From the NCBI RefSeq assembly GCF_001463705.1, contig NZ_BBWH01000053.1, positions 1-64,000 of the forward strand: DNA of 64,000 nucleotides. Direction: 5' to 3'. The DNA comes from Aureimonas sp. AU12. Lineage in GTDB: Bacteria > Pseudomonadota > Alphaproteobacteria > Rhizobiales > Rhizobiaceae. Each line of letters begins with the position of its first letter. Position 1 is the first letter of the stretch. Positions 42,058 to 52,062 of this stretch are shown piece by piece. A program made the position numbers and the translations under genes. The notes below the pieces were generated by a model. It had not been told where the DNA came from. It worked only from the letters and a program-made list of their open reading frames with translations, and made no database searches.

Positions 42058-44085
42058 TCAAGGGTGCTTGTCGGGTCTGTAGCCAATCTCGACCATCGTC
42101 TGCCCGCAGAGTTCAGGCACGGTAAAGCGCACCTTGTCGCCCTCGACGGAAAATTCGAGCACCGACATCTCGGGAACGGACCGCACCGACACAACTGGGT
42201 AATCCATACGGACCTCCACCTCGATATTCTGGAGCGTCACGATATCTTGGATTGGTTGTATGTTGGCACCTCCAATGTTGCCGCGGAGAGCCGGTGCTGC
42301 GTGGAGGAGATGGACGATGTCGCGGTTCTGCGCCGGTTGCCGGCGGATCGTGACGCGGCCTGCCCGCGGAAGAGTGGTGCGTACGAGGCGCTCGCCCCCC
42401 AAGGCGAAGTCTATCGCATTCTCCGCGATCTCCAGCATCGCGACCGCCCCGGTCTCGTGGTAGGCGCTGAAGACAGGGTGGGCGAGATGGATGAAGTTGC
42501 CCTTTCGCGCTCCCGCGGCGTAGCCGTTGGGCTCCGGCTTACTCGGCGCGTTGACATGGCCGCTGAAATGACGCGCGGTGCGATCGAAATATGGGTCGAA
42601 GACCTCGCCGAGGCTTTCCCCGTCGCGTATGCGCATTCGCTCGGACGGCTTGTACATGAAGAGGGGGTCGTGGACGAACCCGGCGCGCAGGGGCGCCACT
42701 GGCAGGAGATAGTCCCCTCCCGCCATGCCGGACGTTCCCTGCCACTCGGCGCCGACGTCGAACAGAAAGCCGCGCGCGGGATCGATGCCGCTGTTGCCGG
42801 TAGACAGCACCTTGCCGCCTGCCGCCGCAAAGGCCTCTATTTTCGCCCGAAGATTTTCGTCGACGACGATGACATCGGGAAGGATAAGGAGGCGGTAACC
42901 GAACAGATCGCTCTCGCCGTCGACGACATCAAAGGCGAACTGGCCTTCGAGAAGAACGCGCACGCCGCCTTGCTCGGGGGAATCGAAGCGGCGGTCGAAT
43001 TGCCCGGGAAGCCCGACGAGATCGGGGGTCGAACAGGCTTCCACCGACAGGAACGCGATGTCGGCCCGGTTGGTCGTGTCGATCGCCCAGGCTTCGCGCC
43101 CGGCCACCCAGCGATAGGCAGCGCCGATGATCGCCATGGTGGAGGTATCGATCGCGGCGGTCGGGTGCAGATGGTCGCCGACCGAACAGCGGGCGCCCTG
43201 CGCCAGCATCGCGGCGCATTCGTACACTAGCGCTTCGGGCTTCTTGTAGCCCCCTACCTCCCCCCAATGGTAGTGGAACTTGCCGGTCATTCCTAGAAAC
43301 GGAATCCCCAGCGCATCGAAGTAGCGGGCGCTCAAGGGAAAATGCTCGTAGCCCCAGCCGGCCGTCGGCAGGGACTCCAACTCCATGTGACTGTAGACCT
43401 GGTAATGCCTGCGCATGCCCTTGCGCATGTGGCCAGAGTTGAAGAACACGGGCATGGACGGGTTGTGCCGGTACACCGCATCGCGGACGCGCTCGTAGAA
43501 GCGCTCGGCGGAGAGTTGCGTGAAACGGCGGACATCACCGGAATCGGTCCAGTCGAGGCCCATCTCGTCCATCGCGTCGCGGGCCGACACCGACACGGTC
43601 GGCAACTGGAACGCGATATCCATGAAGATGCCGTCGCCGTCGGGATAGTTGACCATCACCTCCTCGGTCTGGTCGCAAAGGTAGTCGAGATAGGGTGTCG
43701 AGAAGTCCAGAAAGGCCCAGCCCGCACCGTTGGGCGAGCTGTGTTGGCGCGGCTGCTCGCCCTCCGGCGTCACGGTGCGCCATTCGGGATGCCGGTGCGC
43801 TGCAAGCTCGTCCCAGGTGGCGGTCAGATAGATCGGCGCCTTGATCCCGACGCCATGCAGGGCGTCGATCTGGCTGCGCAGAAGGTCGAATTCTAGGCCG
43901 GGATGCATCTCCCCGACCTTCGTCGGGTGATAGGAATAGCCATGGTGACATTTCGAGAAGACGGTAACGGAATCGACGAAGGCGTCCTTGAAGGCGCTCG
44001 CAAAGCGGAGGGCGTCGAACCGCGAGCCGATACCCGGAATGAGGCCCGACGTGTGGAAGTCGAGATGAACTTGTCGGAAGCGCAT
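42058..44085 (-). CDS. Glycoside-hydrolase-like protein (GHL6/beta-galactosidase trimerisation type)
   Basis: 675 residues. The N-terminal TIM-barrel-like region (VHLDFHTSGLIPGIGSRFDA, VTVFSKCHHGYSYHPTKVGE, YLTATWDELAAHRHPEWR) resembles hypothetical glycosyl hydrolase 6 proteins. The middle (about 370-480: YRLLILPDVIVVDENLRAKI, FAAAGGKVLSTGNSG) is a beta-galactosidase trimerisation-type domain. No signal peptide, so it works in the cytoplasm on an imported sugar. It is the last gene of the leftward ABC-importer operon; the substrate is unknown. A catalytic pair cannot be assigned by eye. Confidence 0.75.
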   Translation of the reverse strand: MRFRQVHLDFHTSGLIPGIGSRFDALRFASAFKDAFVDSVTVFSKCHHGYSYHPTKVGEMHPGLEFDLLRSQIDALHGVGIKAPIYLTATWDELAAHRHPEWRTVTPEGEQPRQHSSPNGAGWAFLDFSTPYLDYLCDQTEEVMVNYPDGDGIFMDIAFQLPTVSVSARDAMDEMGLDWTDSGDVRRFTQLSAERFYERVRDAVYRHNPSMPVFFNSGHMRKGMRRHYQVYSHMELESLPTAGWGYEHFPLSARYFDALGIPFLGMTGKFHYHWGEVGGYKKPEALVYECAAMLAQGARCSVGDHLHPTAAIDTSTMAIIGAAYRWVAGREAWAIDTTNRADIAFLSVEACSTPDLVGLPGQFDRRFDSPEQGGVRVLLEGQFAFDVVDGESDLFGYRLLILPDVIVVDENLRAKIEAFAAAGGKVLSTGNSGIDPARGFLFDVGAEWQGTSGMAGGDYLLPVAPLRAGFVHDPLFMYKPSERMRIRDGESLGEVFDPYFDRTARHFSGHVNAPSKPEPNGYAAGARKGNFIHLAHPVFSAYHETGAVAMLEIAENAIDFALGGERLVRTTLPRAGRVTIRRQPAQNRDIVHLLHAAPALRGNIGGANIQPIQDIVTLQNIEVEVRMDYPVVSVRSVPEMSVLEFSVEGDKVRFTVPELCGQTMVEIGYRPDKHP

Positions 44086-44123
44086 GGCAGCTCCTTCTCG
44101 AAGAAATGAGATGGTGACGGGCG

Positions 44124-45242
44124 TCAGCGTTCGGGGAAACGGACGGTGGTGCCATCCGGCGCGAAGACGAAAAGCGTCTCCGGATCGAGGGTCAGCGTGA
44201 CGGGGTCTCCCTGCTTCACGTCGATCTGTCGGGACCGATGGACCGCCAGATACCCGTCTTGCGACTCGGAATCGAATGAGCGCAGAACCCCAGCATCCAC
44301 GTAGACCAGCGTCTCGCGGCCCAGGCTCTCGATCACAGCCACCGTTCCCCGGATCCGAGATCCCGTCGCGGCCGCCTCGCCCAGACCCTCGGGTCTTATA
44401 CCCAGCGTCACCTCGTCGCCGACCGATACACCGGGCGCGGTCAGGCGGAGCGACTCCTCCATTCCGGCGATCGTCAGCGTCGCATATTCGCCGTCCAGTG
44501 CGAGGACGCGTGCGCGGATGAAGTTCATGCGCGGCGAGCCGATGAAGCCAGCGACGAAACGGTTCGCTGGGCGGTTGTAGAGTTCCAGCGGTGCGCCGAC
44601 CTGCTCAATCCTCCCGGCGTTGAAGACAACAATCCGACTGGCCATGGTCATCGCCTCGGTCTGGTCGTGAGTCACGTAGACCATCGTGGCGGAGAGTTCC
44701 GCGTGGAGACGGCCGAGTTCTACCCGCATCTGCGAGCGCAGAGCCGCGTCCAGGTTCGACAGGGGCTCGTCGAAGAGAAACACCTCCGGCGAGCGGGTGA
44801 TCGCCCGCCCGATCGCCACGCGTTGCTTTTGGCCGCCGGACAGCTGCTTGGGTTTCTTGTCGAGATGGTCTTCGATGCGCAGGATGCGGGCAGCCCGTTC
44901 CACCGCAGCCTTGACCTCAGCGCGCGTGGCGCCGGCGATCTTCAGTGCGAAGCCCATGTTCTCGCGTACGCTCATATGCGGGTAGAGCGCGTAGTTCTGG
45001 AAGACCATCGCCACGCCGCGCTCGGAAGGCTGCTCGCGCGTCACGTCGCGGCCGTTGATAAGGATGCGGCCGCCGGAAATCTCCTCCAATCCGGCGATCG
45101 AGCGCAGCAAGGTAGACTTGCCGCAGCCCGAGGGGCCGACCATGACGATGAACTCACCCGGATCCACCTCGAAGCTTACGCCCTTGATGGCACGGAACTC
45201 GCCGTAGTTCTTCGTGACGTCCACGATTTCGAGGCTGCGCAT
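44124..45242 (-). CDS. Sugar ABC importer ATPase (UgpC/MalK type)
   Basis: 372 residues. Walker A GPSGCGKSTLLRSIAG, Q loop in VFQNYALYPHM, signature LSGGQKQRVAIGRAI, Walker B VFLFDEPLSNLD, switch histidine in VYVTHDQTEAM. The C-terminal about 120 residues form the OB-like MalK regulatory domain (LGIRPEGLG). Powers import through the two permeases. Ten bases separate it from the upstream permease gene. Confidence 0.95.
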   Translation of the reverse strand: MRSLEIVDVTKNYGEFRAIKGVSFEVDPGEFIVMVGPSGCGKSTLLRSIAGLEEISGGRILINGRDVTREQPSERGVAMVFQNYALYPHMSVRENMGFALKIAGATRAEVKAAVERAARILRIEDHLDKKPKQLSGGQKQRVAIGRAITRSPEVFLFDEPLSNLDAALRSQMRVELGRLHAELSATMVYVTHDQTEAMTMASRIVVFNAGRIEQVGAPLELYNRPANRFVAGFIGSPRMNFIRARVLALDGEYATLTIAGMEESLRLTAPGVSVGDEVTLGIRPEGLGEAAATGSRIRGTVAVIESLGRETLVYVDAGVLRSFDSESQDGYLAVHRSRQIDVKQGDPVTLTLDPETLFVFAPDGTTVRFPER

Positions 45243-45252
45243 CCGGGACTTC

Positions 45253-46068
45253 CTATTTGCCGAGGCCGGCGAGCGAGCGAACGAAATAGCGCTGCGCCAG
45301 AATGAAGATCAGGAGGATCGGCGCGACGGCGATGGAAAGGCCGGCCATGATCGCCGGCCAGTCGGCCGTGAACGAGCCCTGCAGTTGCAGGATGCCGACG
45401 GGCAGCGTCTTCACGCCGGGGCTGGTCAGCATGAGCAGCGCCAAGAGGAACTCGTTCCAGATGAACACCGCCTGGAAGATGCACGCACTGGCCACGCTGG
45501 GTCCCGACAAGGGCAGGATGATGCGCACGAAGATCTGCAGCCGACTGCAACCGTCGAGCCGGGCCGCCTCTTCCAGTTCGCGGGGGAAATCGAGGAAAAA
45601 AGCGTAGAAGAGGATCGTTGTGAACGGGATGCCATAGGCTGCGTATGGCAGAACGATCGCGAGGCGTTGATTCAGGAGGCCGGCAGCCGAGATCATCTGA
45701 AAAAGGGGCACGAGCACAGCTTGAACCGGGACTGCGAAGGCCGCCACGATGAGGAGATAGACAAGGCGCGTCCAACGGCTGTCGGAACGTGCCAGGACAT
45801 AGGCGGCGGCAGCGGAAGCGACCACGATCAACGCGACAGTGACGGAGGTGATGAGGAGCGAGTTCAAGAGGAAGTCGCCGACGCCCACCCGCCAGGCACG
45901 GCGGAAAGCCGACAGATCGAACTGGCCCGGTAAGCCGAGCGGGCTCGCGAAGATCTCGCGCCGCGTCTTGAGCGCCGCAAAGACCATCCAAGCCAGCGGC
46001 ATGGTCACGAAGAGCGACCAGAAGACGACGAAGCCATATGCGGTCAAACGGGGAAGACGAGACATCAT
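45253..46068 (-). CDS. Sugar ABC importer permease, MalG type
   Basis: 271 residues from the ATG at 46068, which overlaps the previous stop by one base (TGATG); a longer frame exists but is the shadow of the other permease. Six hydrophobic segments. EAA loop ELEEAARLDGCSRLQIFVRI followed by ILPLSGP contacts the ATPase. Inner-membrane half of the channel. Confidence 0.93.
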   Translation of the reverse strand: MMSRLPRLTAYGFVVFWSLFVTMPLAWMVFAALKTRREIFASPLGLPGQFDLSAFRRAWRVGVGDFLLNSLLITSVTVALIVVASAAAAYVLARSDSRWTRLVYLLIVAAFAVPVQAVLVPLFQMISAAGLLNQRLAIVLPYAAYGIPFTTILFYAFFLDFPRELEEAARLDGCSRLQIFVRIILPLSGPSVASACIFQAVFIWNEFLLALLMLTSPGVKTLPVGILQLQGSFTADWPAIMAGLSIAVAPILLIFILAQRYFVRSLAGLGK

Positions 46069-46967
46069 CAGGTTCTCCTCGACGCCTTGAGTTGAAGAAC
46101 GCCAAGAAGTACAGCCAGGACGAGAAGCACGACAGAGAGGGCGTTGGCGTACCCCATATTGTTGAGCGTGAAGGCCTGTCGGTAAATGTAGGTGCCCATG
46201 ACCTGCGTTGCGTCGGCAGGCCCGCCCTGCGTTGTCGCGTAGATCAGGTCGAACACCTTGATGCCGCCGATGGTGGTGATGAGAACAGACACCAGAAGGA
46301 CGTTGCGGATCGCCGGGAGGGTGATGTGGCGGAAGGCCCTGACCCCGCGCGCGCCGTCGAGCGCGGCCGCCTCGTAAAGGTCCTTGGGAACCGCCTGGAG
46401 CCCAGCTAGGATCAGCACCATCATGAAGCCGGTATACTGCCACGCTGCGACGATCAGGAGCATCCAGATCGCAAGATCGGGATCGCCGAGCCAGCCGAGC
46501 GTGGGCGGCGACAGCCCCGTCGCCTTCACCAAAGCGTTCAAAGCACCAATATTGGGGTCGAGGATGATGAGCCAGATCACTGCGACGGCCACCGAGGACA
46601 CGACCATCGGCGCGAAGATGACTGTTCGGAAGAACGTCGAGCCTTTAGGAAGGCCGCGGTCGAGGATCGCGGCCAGAACTGTGCCGAAGCCGACCTGCAG
46701 GACGATCGAGCCGACGACGATGATCAGGTTGTTGCGCAATGCCAGCCAGAAGATCGGGTCGGCGGCCGCTCGGGTATAGTTGGCAAAGGCGACGAACCGC
46801 CGTTCGGGCGAGGTGAGCGAGAACTCGTAGAACGAGCCGACTATGGCCAGAACGGCTGGAATGAATATGAAGATCGAGCATAGGACGAATGCCGGCCCCA
46901 AAAGGAACGCCGTACCCGCCGCGGAAGACATAGCCGGCCGCTTCGCCATCGTGATTTTCTTGGACAT
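46068..46967 (-). CDS. Sugar ABC importer permease, MalF type
   Basis: 299 residues, six membrane segments beginning FLLGPAFVLCSIFIFIPAVL. The EAA motif is YEAAALDGARGVRAFRHITL followed by PAIRNV. The MalF-like partner of the following permease. A longer 5' spacer (about 90 bases) separates it from the binding-protein gene, as usual. Confidence 0.93.
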   Translation of the reverse strand: MSKKITMAKRPAMSSAAGTAFLLGPAFVLCSIFIFIPAVLAIVGSFYEFSLTSPERRFVAFANYTRAAADPIFWLALRNNLIIVVGSIVLQVGFGTVLAAILDRGLPKGSTFFRTVIFAPMVVSSVAVAVIWLIILDPNIGALNALVKATGLSPPTLGWLGDPDLAIWMLLIVAAWQYTGFMMVLILAGLQAVPKDLYEAAALDGARGVRAFRHITLPAIRNVLLVSVLITTIGGIKVFDLIYATTQGGPADATQVMGTYIYRQAFTLNNMGYANALSVVLLVLAVLLGVLQLKASRRT

Positions 46968-47059
46968 GGGTTTTCACCGATCAGCGTCGACAGTCTTTGG
47001 GGCGCGATCTTTGTAAGCGCCCCAAGGTCCCTGCCGGACACGGCGAGGATGGGGAGGAG

Positions 47060-48370
47060 CTACCTCGCCGCCTCGGCTTTGGTCTGAATGGCCGCGGCAC
47101 GGATCTTGTCCATCGCCTGACTCGGCGTGATCGAGCCGGTGAGTATCTCAACGCCCGCGTTGAGATAGGCTTCGGCAACCGGCTGTTCTAGGATGACGTC
47201 GAGCGAATTCACCCCTTTGGAAACCTTGGAAACGTCGCCGATCATCCAGTTGAACTGCTCGGTGGCGCCAGGCACGGTGCCGATATTGTCCGGGTTCGAG
47301 GGGATCGCCTTGCGGAACTCGGCGAACTTGGCGGCGACCGGCCCGGAAACGAGAAAGCTCAGCCATTCCACGGCCGCGTCGGCATGCGGGGTCTTCACAG
47401 ACACTTGGTAGCCTTGCGGCACGAGGAAGTTGGTGTTCGGATCGCCTCGGCCGCCGGCCACGGGAGGCATGCGGAAAAGTCCATAGCCGTTATAGCCTTC
47501 GGCATCGATGATCGGCATGCACCATGTTCCGCAGTAGATCATCGGCGAGATTTCGGATGAGAACATCGTGCGCGTGACCTCGGGGGACGTGGCGTTCGGC
47601 GCGTCCTGAAAACAACCGGCGCTCTTGAGGTCCAGAAGCTTCTGCCATGCCTCGACATAGCCGGGATCGGTGAACAGGGCGTCGTCGGCATGGGTGAGGG
47701 CATAGTCGCCCGCCGTCGTTTGCGAGCCGACGACCCGGTCGTTCAGCATGGAGATGTAGTGGATCACCTTCCAGCGCTCCGAATTGCCGAGCGGCAGGGG
47801 CACTACCTCGGGATCGGCCGCGCGCACGGCCCGGCACACTCCCGCCAACTCGTCGAAGGTCGCCGGAACCTTCAGCTGGTGCTTTTCGAAATAATTTATG
47901 TTGTAAAAAAAGTATTTCGAAACGGCTTCGATCGGAACCCCATAGCTACGCCCGTTCTTCTCGAAAGAGCTTCGCCAAGCATCAGAGATTTCCGACATGA
48001 AGCCGTTCGGCCGCGCGCCAAGATCGGTGATGTCGAGGACGAGCTTGTCAGCGATCAGGCGACTGGAGGCCTCGCCAGCCCAATTGAAGAAGATGTCCGG
48101 CGGCTCGGAGCCAACCAAGGCAATCTGGAGATTGGTCTTATAGGCTTCGTTCGGATAAAATTCGTTGACGATGGTGACGTGCGGGTGCGTCTTGGCGAAT
48201 TCGCCCTTGGCATATTCGAAGAATTCCGGAGCGCCTTCTTCGGACAGGCTCCACATCCGGAGCGTCACAGCTTCTTGCGAGTCCGCCATGGAAGCCGTTG
48301 TCAAAAGCGCCGTCGTCCCGACTAATGTTGCAATGCTCACCGCCAGGGCTGCACGAAACCGAGCCATCAA
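47060..48370 (-). CDS. Extracellular sugar-binding protein (family 1)
   Basis: 436 residues. Signal peptide MMARFRAALAVSIATLVGTT with likely cleavage after SMA. Mature part is of the family 1 solute-binding type (VTLRMWSLSEEGAPEFFEYA, TIVNEFYPNEAYKTNLQIAL, PPDIFFNWAGEA, NTNFLVPQGYQVSVKTPHAD). Captures the sugar in the periplasm. GGAGGAG ribosome site just upstream; first gene of the operon, divergent from lacI-type regulator. Confidence 0.93.
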   Translation of the reverse strand: MMARFRAALAVSIATLVGTTALLTTASMADSQEAVTLRMWSLSEEGAPEFFEYAKGEFAKTHPHVTIVNEFYPNEAYKTNLQIALVGSEPPDIFFNWAGEASSRLIADKLVLDITDLGARPNGFMSEISDAWRSSFEKNGRSYGVPIEAVSKYFFYNINYFEKHQLKVPATFDELAGVCRAVRAADPEVVPLPLGNSERWKVIHYISMLNDRVVGSQTTAGDYALTHADDALFTDPGYVEAWQKLLDLKSAGCFQDAPNATSPEVTRTMFSSEISPMIYCGTWCMPIIDAEGYNGYGLFRMPPVAGGRGDPNTNFLVPQGYQVSVKTPHADAAVEWLSFLVSGPVAAKFAEFRKAIPSNPDNIGTVPGATEQFNWMIGDVSKVSKGVNSLDVILEQPVAEAYLNAGVEILTGSITPSQAMDKIRAAAIQTKAEAAR

Positions 48371-48439
48371 AATCTCCTCCCAGAGACAGCGATCAGGTTA
48401 ATCCAAACTCACCGGCTCCAACCAGAAGCCAAACTTTTT

Positions 48440-48512
48440 ATCGAACCGTTTCGATCCATACTAATAAGAATCTGTATGCGTAAAATACGCACATCAATCG
48501 CAACGGTTCGAT
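48440..48512. promoter_or_regulatory. Two LacI-type operators in the divergent promoter region
   Basis: ATCGAACCGTTTCGAT (48440-48455) and ATCGCAACGGTTCGAT (48497-48512) are near-palindromic 16-mers with a central CG; the second matches the reverse complement of the first at 15 of 16 positions. Centres are 57 bases apart. Position between the binding-protein gene and the regulator gene fits repression of both. Confidence 0.75.
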
Positions 48513-48664
48513 GGCATTGAGACCATGGACGTGGCTGTCGTCAAGAGCCTTGATGCCCGGTAGACGCTGCTGGAGGGGAGGCCCGCTTGGAAGCGACTAG
48601 GATTTGCGTCCCGCCTGGAAAAGCGGCAAGCCTTGAAGCTGCAGGCACGAGAAGCAATTTGAGC

Positions 48665-49672
48665 ATGGCAACCATCCGAGACGTCGCGCGACTAGCTGGA
48701 GTGTCCATCTCCACCGTTTCGCTTGCTTTGCGCGACGCCTCTCGCGTCAGTCTGCAGACCCAAGAGCGGATTGCCGAGGCGATCCGAGACATCGGCTATG
48801 TTGCCAACCCGATCGCTCAAACGCTGAAGAGCGGGCGCAGTCGCCTTATCGGCATCATATTCGGCAACGTGACGAATCCGTTCTTCGGTGAGATCCTGCA
48901 GAAGGTGGAGCGTGCAGCTTTGGAGCGGGACCATCTGGTTATTGTCTCGGAGTCGCGGTTCGATCCCGAACGCGAACTCGCCATCCTGTCCCATCTTGTT
49001 GGTCAAAGGGTTTCCGGGTTGATCCTCGTGCCCCATGGACGGGGGGAGCGGTATCTTAACTATCTGCGCCGTCTCGACCGGCCGCTCGTCACCCTCGACC
49101 ACCGGGTGGAGGGACTGCCCGCCGACTTCGTCGGTTCCGACAACCATCTCGCCAGCGCCATGTTGACAGAGCACATGATACGATACGGCCATCGGCGCAT
49201 TGCCCATATCGCCGGACCCTCTGGTCTATGGACCGCCGACGAGCGCAAGAGAGGTTTTCTCGACACCATGGCAACGGCCGGGCTTGGCGTCGACGACGCA
49301 ATGGTCGTTCACGGAGATTACGAGGCCGAGATGGGGTATGGTCTGGCGATGCGCCTTTTGACGAGCGCCAGCCGTCCCACTGCCATCCTAGCGGCCAACA
49401 ATACAACGGCGCTCGGCGTTCTTCAGGCCATCGACGATTTAGGCTTGAGATGTCCGCAACACATCTCACTGACCTGCATTGACGATGTGCCTTGGTCGAA
49501 GATTATTAAGCCTCGCTTGACTATGGCCGTCCAATCAACAAGCGATATCGCTGATATCGCAAGCAGTTGGTTGTTCGATCGCATCGACCAGTCAGTCGCC
49601 ACTGCCCCACCCCCGCGCGAACGGCTGCTCATGCCGAAGCTAGTGGTAGGCCAGTCATGCGCACCACCCTGA
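48665..49672 (+). CDS. LacI-family repressor of the sugar operon
   Basis: 335 residues from the ATG at 48665. The N-terminal helix-turn-helix and hinge are classical (MATIRDVARLAGVSISTVSL then IGYVANPIAQTLKSGRS). The periplasmic-binding-like effector domain follows (IGIIFGNVTNPFFGEILQKV, GLILVPHGRG, IAHIAGPSGLWTADERKRGF, AILAANNTTALGVLQAIDDL). Divergent from the importer; presumably released by the imported sugar. Confidence 0.93.
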   Translation: MATIRDVARLAGVSISTVSLALRDASRVSLQTQERIAEAIRDIGYVANPIAQTLKSGRSRLIGIIFGNVTNPFFGEILQKVERAALERDHLVIVSESRFDPERELAILSHLVGQRVSGLILVPHGRGERYLNYLRRLDRPLVTLDHRVEGLPADFVGSDNHLASAMLTEHMIRYGHRRIAHIAGPSGLWTADERKRGFLDTMATAGLGVDDAMVVHGDYEAEMGYGLAMRLLTSASRPTAILAANNTTALGVLQAIDDLGLRCPQHISLTCIDDVPWSKIIKPRLTMAVQSTSDIADIASSWLFDRIDQSVATAPPPRERLLMPKLVVGQSCAPP

Positions 49673-49844
49673 CCGTCTTCTGCCGGATCCGCATGGTTTG
49701 AGGATCGGCACCGAGCCGGCGCTGAACCATCTCCAGGACATCTTTTTGCTCGCAGCGCGCGACCCGCAACTCTTTGCCTGTCGTGCAGTCTGCCTTCCGC
49801 GTGCGAGCCTCGCAGGCGTGCGTCCAGTTGCAGCTGAGCGTCAT
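49673..49844 (-). pseudogene. IS1182-type transposase remnant
   Basis: A leftward frame reads NWTHACEARTRKADCTTGKE then LEMVQRRLGADPQTMRIRQK, matching the C-terminal third of IS1182 transposases (compare the copy at 55324, with EAMQDRLDRMPDAMRIRRRT). No ends or other parts are found; old debris between the LacI gene and the next IS remnant. Confidence 0.55.
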
Positions 49845-49886
49845 CCCCTTCCACCGTGGTAGAGCGATGACGAGAAGCTTTAGATC

Positions 49887-50156
49887 GTGATGGAAAGCCA
49901 GGCGGCCTCGCGCATGGTCTCAATGACGTCGCGCCGTCATGGGATCTCGCGCTCGCAGTTGGGGACACGGCTTCCCAGCTTTCGCGCCGAGCATCCGTCA
50001 TTTCATCCGGAGCCAGCCTTCGTGCTGGCCCTGATCGACCCTGAGCCTATGTCCGAACCGGTCGCCGTCATTGACGATACGGCGATCGTGGTGGAGTTGC
50101 CGACGGGCGGACGGCTACGGTTTCTGGCCTCGACGCTGTCATTCGGCGGGCAAAAT
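49887..50156 (+). pseudogene. IS66 TnpA-like remnant
   Basis: Short frame with SRRHGISRSQLGTRLPSF near its N-terminus and VAVIDDTAIVVELPTGGRLRFL near the end, resembling the accessory TnpA of IS66 elements. It is cut by the ISL3 element starting at about 50157 and its 5' region is also degraded. No TnpB or TnpC partner is present. Confidence 0.5.
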
Positions 50157-51800
50157 TGGGTCTGACGCACTTTCGATGCCCATCAAGGCGCTCCGATGAG
50201 TCGCGCTTCGAGCAAATCGAGCTTGGCGCGCCCGTACATCTAACGTTTGACGAGCTTCAGGCGGTTGACGTGGCCTTCGGTCTGGCCATTCGACCAGGGC
50301 TCAGTGACGGCGGCACGAACAGCCGCGAGATCCTTGCCGATACTGCGGGCGAACGAGGCGATCAGGCTGGAGCCAGCGTCCTGGAGCCAGGGGTCGAGAT
50401 CGGCTTCGGCCATGCGCCGGATGATCGACTGGAAACGGTCGATCAGGGTCCTCGCTTCGGCAAGGGCTGGCGCGCCTGCCTCGATCGCGGCGACGGTAAG
50501 AGTCTCGGTCTTTGCCAGGAGGTCACGCTTCAACGTCATCAAGCGGGCGATGGTGAGAGCTGATGGCGGTCTGCGAAGCTGGGCGGTCGTCATGCGTTCG
50601 GAGCGGCGTCGGCGCGTCGCCCACTCCGAGACGACACGAGTCGATCCGCCAAAGCCAAGCGCCCGCAGGCGGCGCCAGAGTTCGGGCTTGTTGCGGCACC
50701 CCGCCTCCCACTGCGCGTCGAGGAACGGCAGATGCCGATCGAGCGAGCCTTGCCGGACCCGGAAGACGTCTGTGCGCTCGCCACGCACAATCAAGCGTAC
50801 CAGCTTGCGGCTGCGACCCGTTCGGCGGACGATCTCCTTGATCGAGGTGCCACTGGCCGCCACTTCGACGACGATGGCATTCGTCTCTTCGCGGCGGAGG
50901 TAGCCTTCGTATTGCAGCCGCTCTGCCGATGTCAGGAGCATGGAGTCCACAATCGTTGCGCCGAGGGCGGCTCGTATCGGCTTCATCGCCTTCGACACAG
51001 CTTCGAGGAAGCTGCTGCTGGCGTTCTCCATGAGATGCCAGCGGTCGGCGATCTGGACCGCAGCGGGCAAGTCCGTGCAGCCGCTTCCTTGTAGCCGCCA
51101 CCTCGGTCCCGGGAGACAACACGAATGCCGGAATGGGCGGCGAGCCACGCGGCGACGGTCGTAATCTCGCGGTCAGGCAGCAACTTGACGATCCGACGCC
51201 GCTCCAGGTCGCAGACGATCGTGCCGTAGCGGTGGTTGCGGCGGAACGCCCAATCATCGACGTCGACCACTGTCAGGGGCTCAGTACGGGAACGAGCGCG
51301 GCGCCGCACGACGCGCAGCAGGGTGTCGTTTCTCACCGGCAGCATGAGCCGGGCAGCGAAGATGGCACCGGGTCTTCCGCCGAGAGCAAGGCCAAGATGG
51401 TGGACGATCCCCTCCATCCGCCCGGTGCGACGGGCTCGCTCCGGCACGGTCGAACCGAAGCGCTCGGCAAAGATCCTCTGGCGGCAGTCCAGCCCGTCAC
51501 AGCGGAAGCGACGCGCCATAAGATGAAGCTGGACGGCTCCACCGCCTAGGGCAGGTCTGCCACGCGCCGATGGTACCGGCTGTGCACGCGTTGCGAAAGA
51601 CGATTGCAGGATGGGCACGCCGCCGATGTTCCTCGCAGCGATGCGTTGATGATCAGGACGCCGTCCACGAACTCCTGATGATCGATAGCGAGCCCCGCGG
51701 GAGCGACGGCTGAGAGCGGAAGGCGGCATGGCATCTCGACGATCTTCATCGGAAATCGCCAATCCCACAGCAAAATTGCACCGAAGATGAGTCAGACCCA
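50157..51800 (-). mobile_element. ISL3-family element
   Basis: About 1644 bases. Imperfect terminal inverted repeats, both starting TGGGTCTGAC and sharing TTCG and TGC further in (left 50157-50180; right reading inward from 51800). One transposase gene leftward, now broken. No clear 8-bp duplication of the target (the adjoining 8-mers are GGCAAAAT and GTTTTAAA). Confidence 0.72.
50240..51749 (-). pseudogene. ISL3 transposase with frameshifts
   Basis: Three pieces in different frames. From 51749: MKIVEMPCRLPLSAVAPAGL with the CPSCNRLSQRVHSRYHR zinc finger. Then FRCDGLDCRQRIFAERF...LTVVDVDDWAFRRNHRYGTI with the first catalytic Asp and VSRDRGGGY with the second. Then AAVQIADRWHLMENASSSFL and the C-terminal EPWSNGQTEGHVNRLKLVKR with the glutamate. 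Shifts lie near 51550 and 51085. All motifs remain but not in one frame. Confidence 0.82.
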
Positions 51801-52062
51801 GTTTTAAATGCCGTTTGACAGACAATCAAATCACCGTGAAACGGAAGCGGACCGACCCTATGCCGCCTATTGTTCGCATCTGGCTTCGGCTGCATTCACG
51901 CAGCAATCGCTCGTTCATGCTGAACCAGAAGGACATTGACCATATTACCGTTGATAGACTGATGACGAACTATGTCTTACTAGGCGGACGACGCCCGCTG
52001 CATTATTGTCCTCAACGGTATGATGATACCTCTTGGAAAGCTATCTTAATGCATTCACACAT
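51801..52062. other. Intergenic stretch, no supported gene
   Basis: A short rightward frame exists but has no family resemblance, no ribosome site and odd composition. Nothing else recognised. Confidence 0.35.

Noticed and set aside
46068-46443. Longer N-terminus for the MalG-type permease
   Set aside because: The extension is an out-of-frame shadow of the MalF-type gene; the one-base TGATG overlap is normal for such operons.
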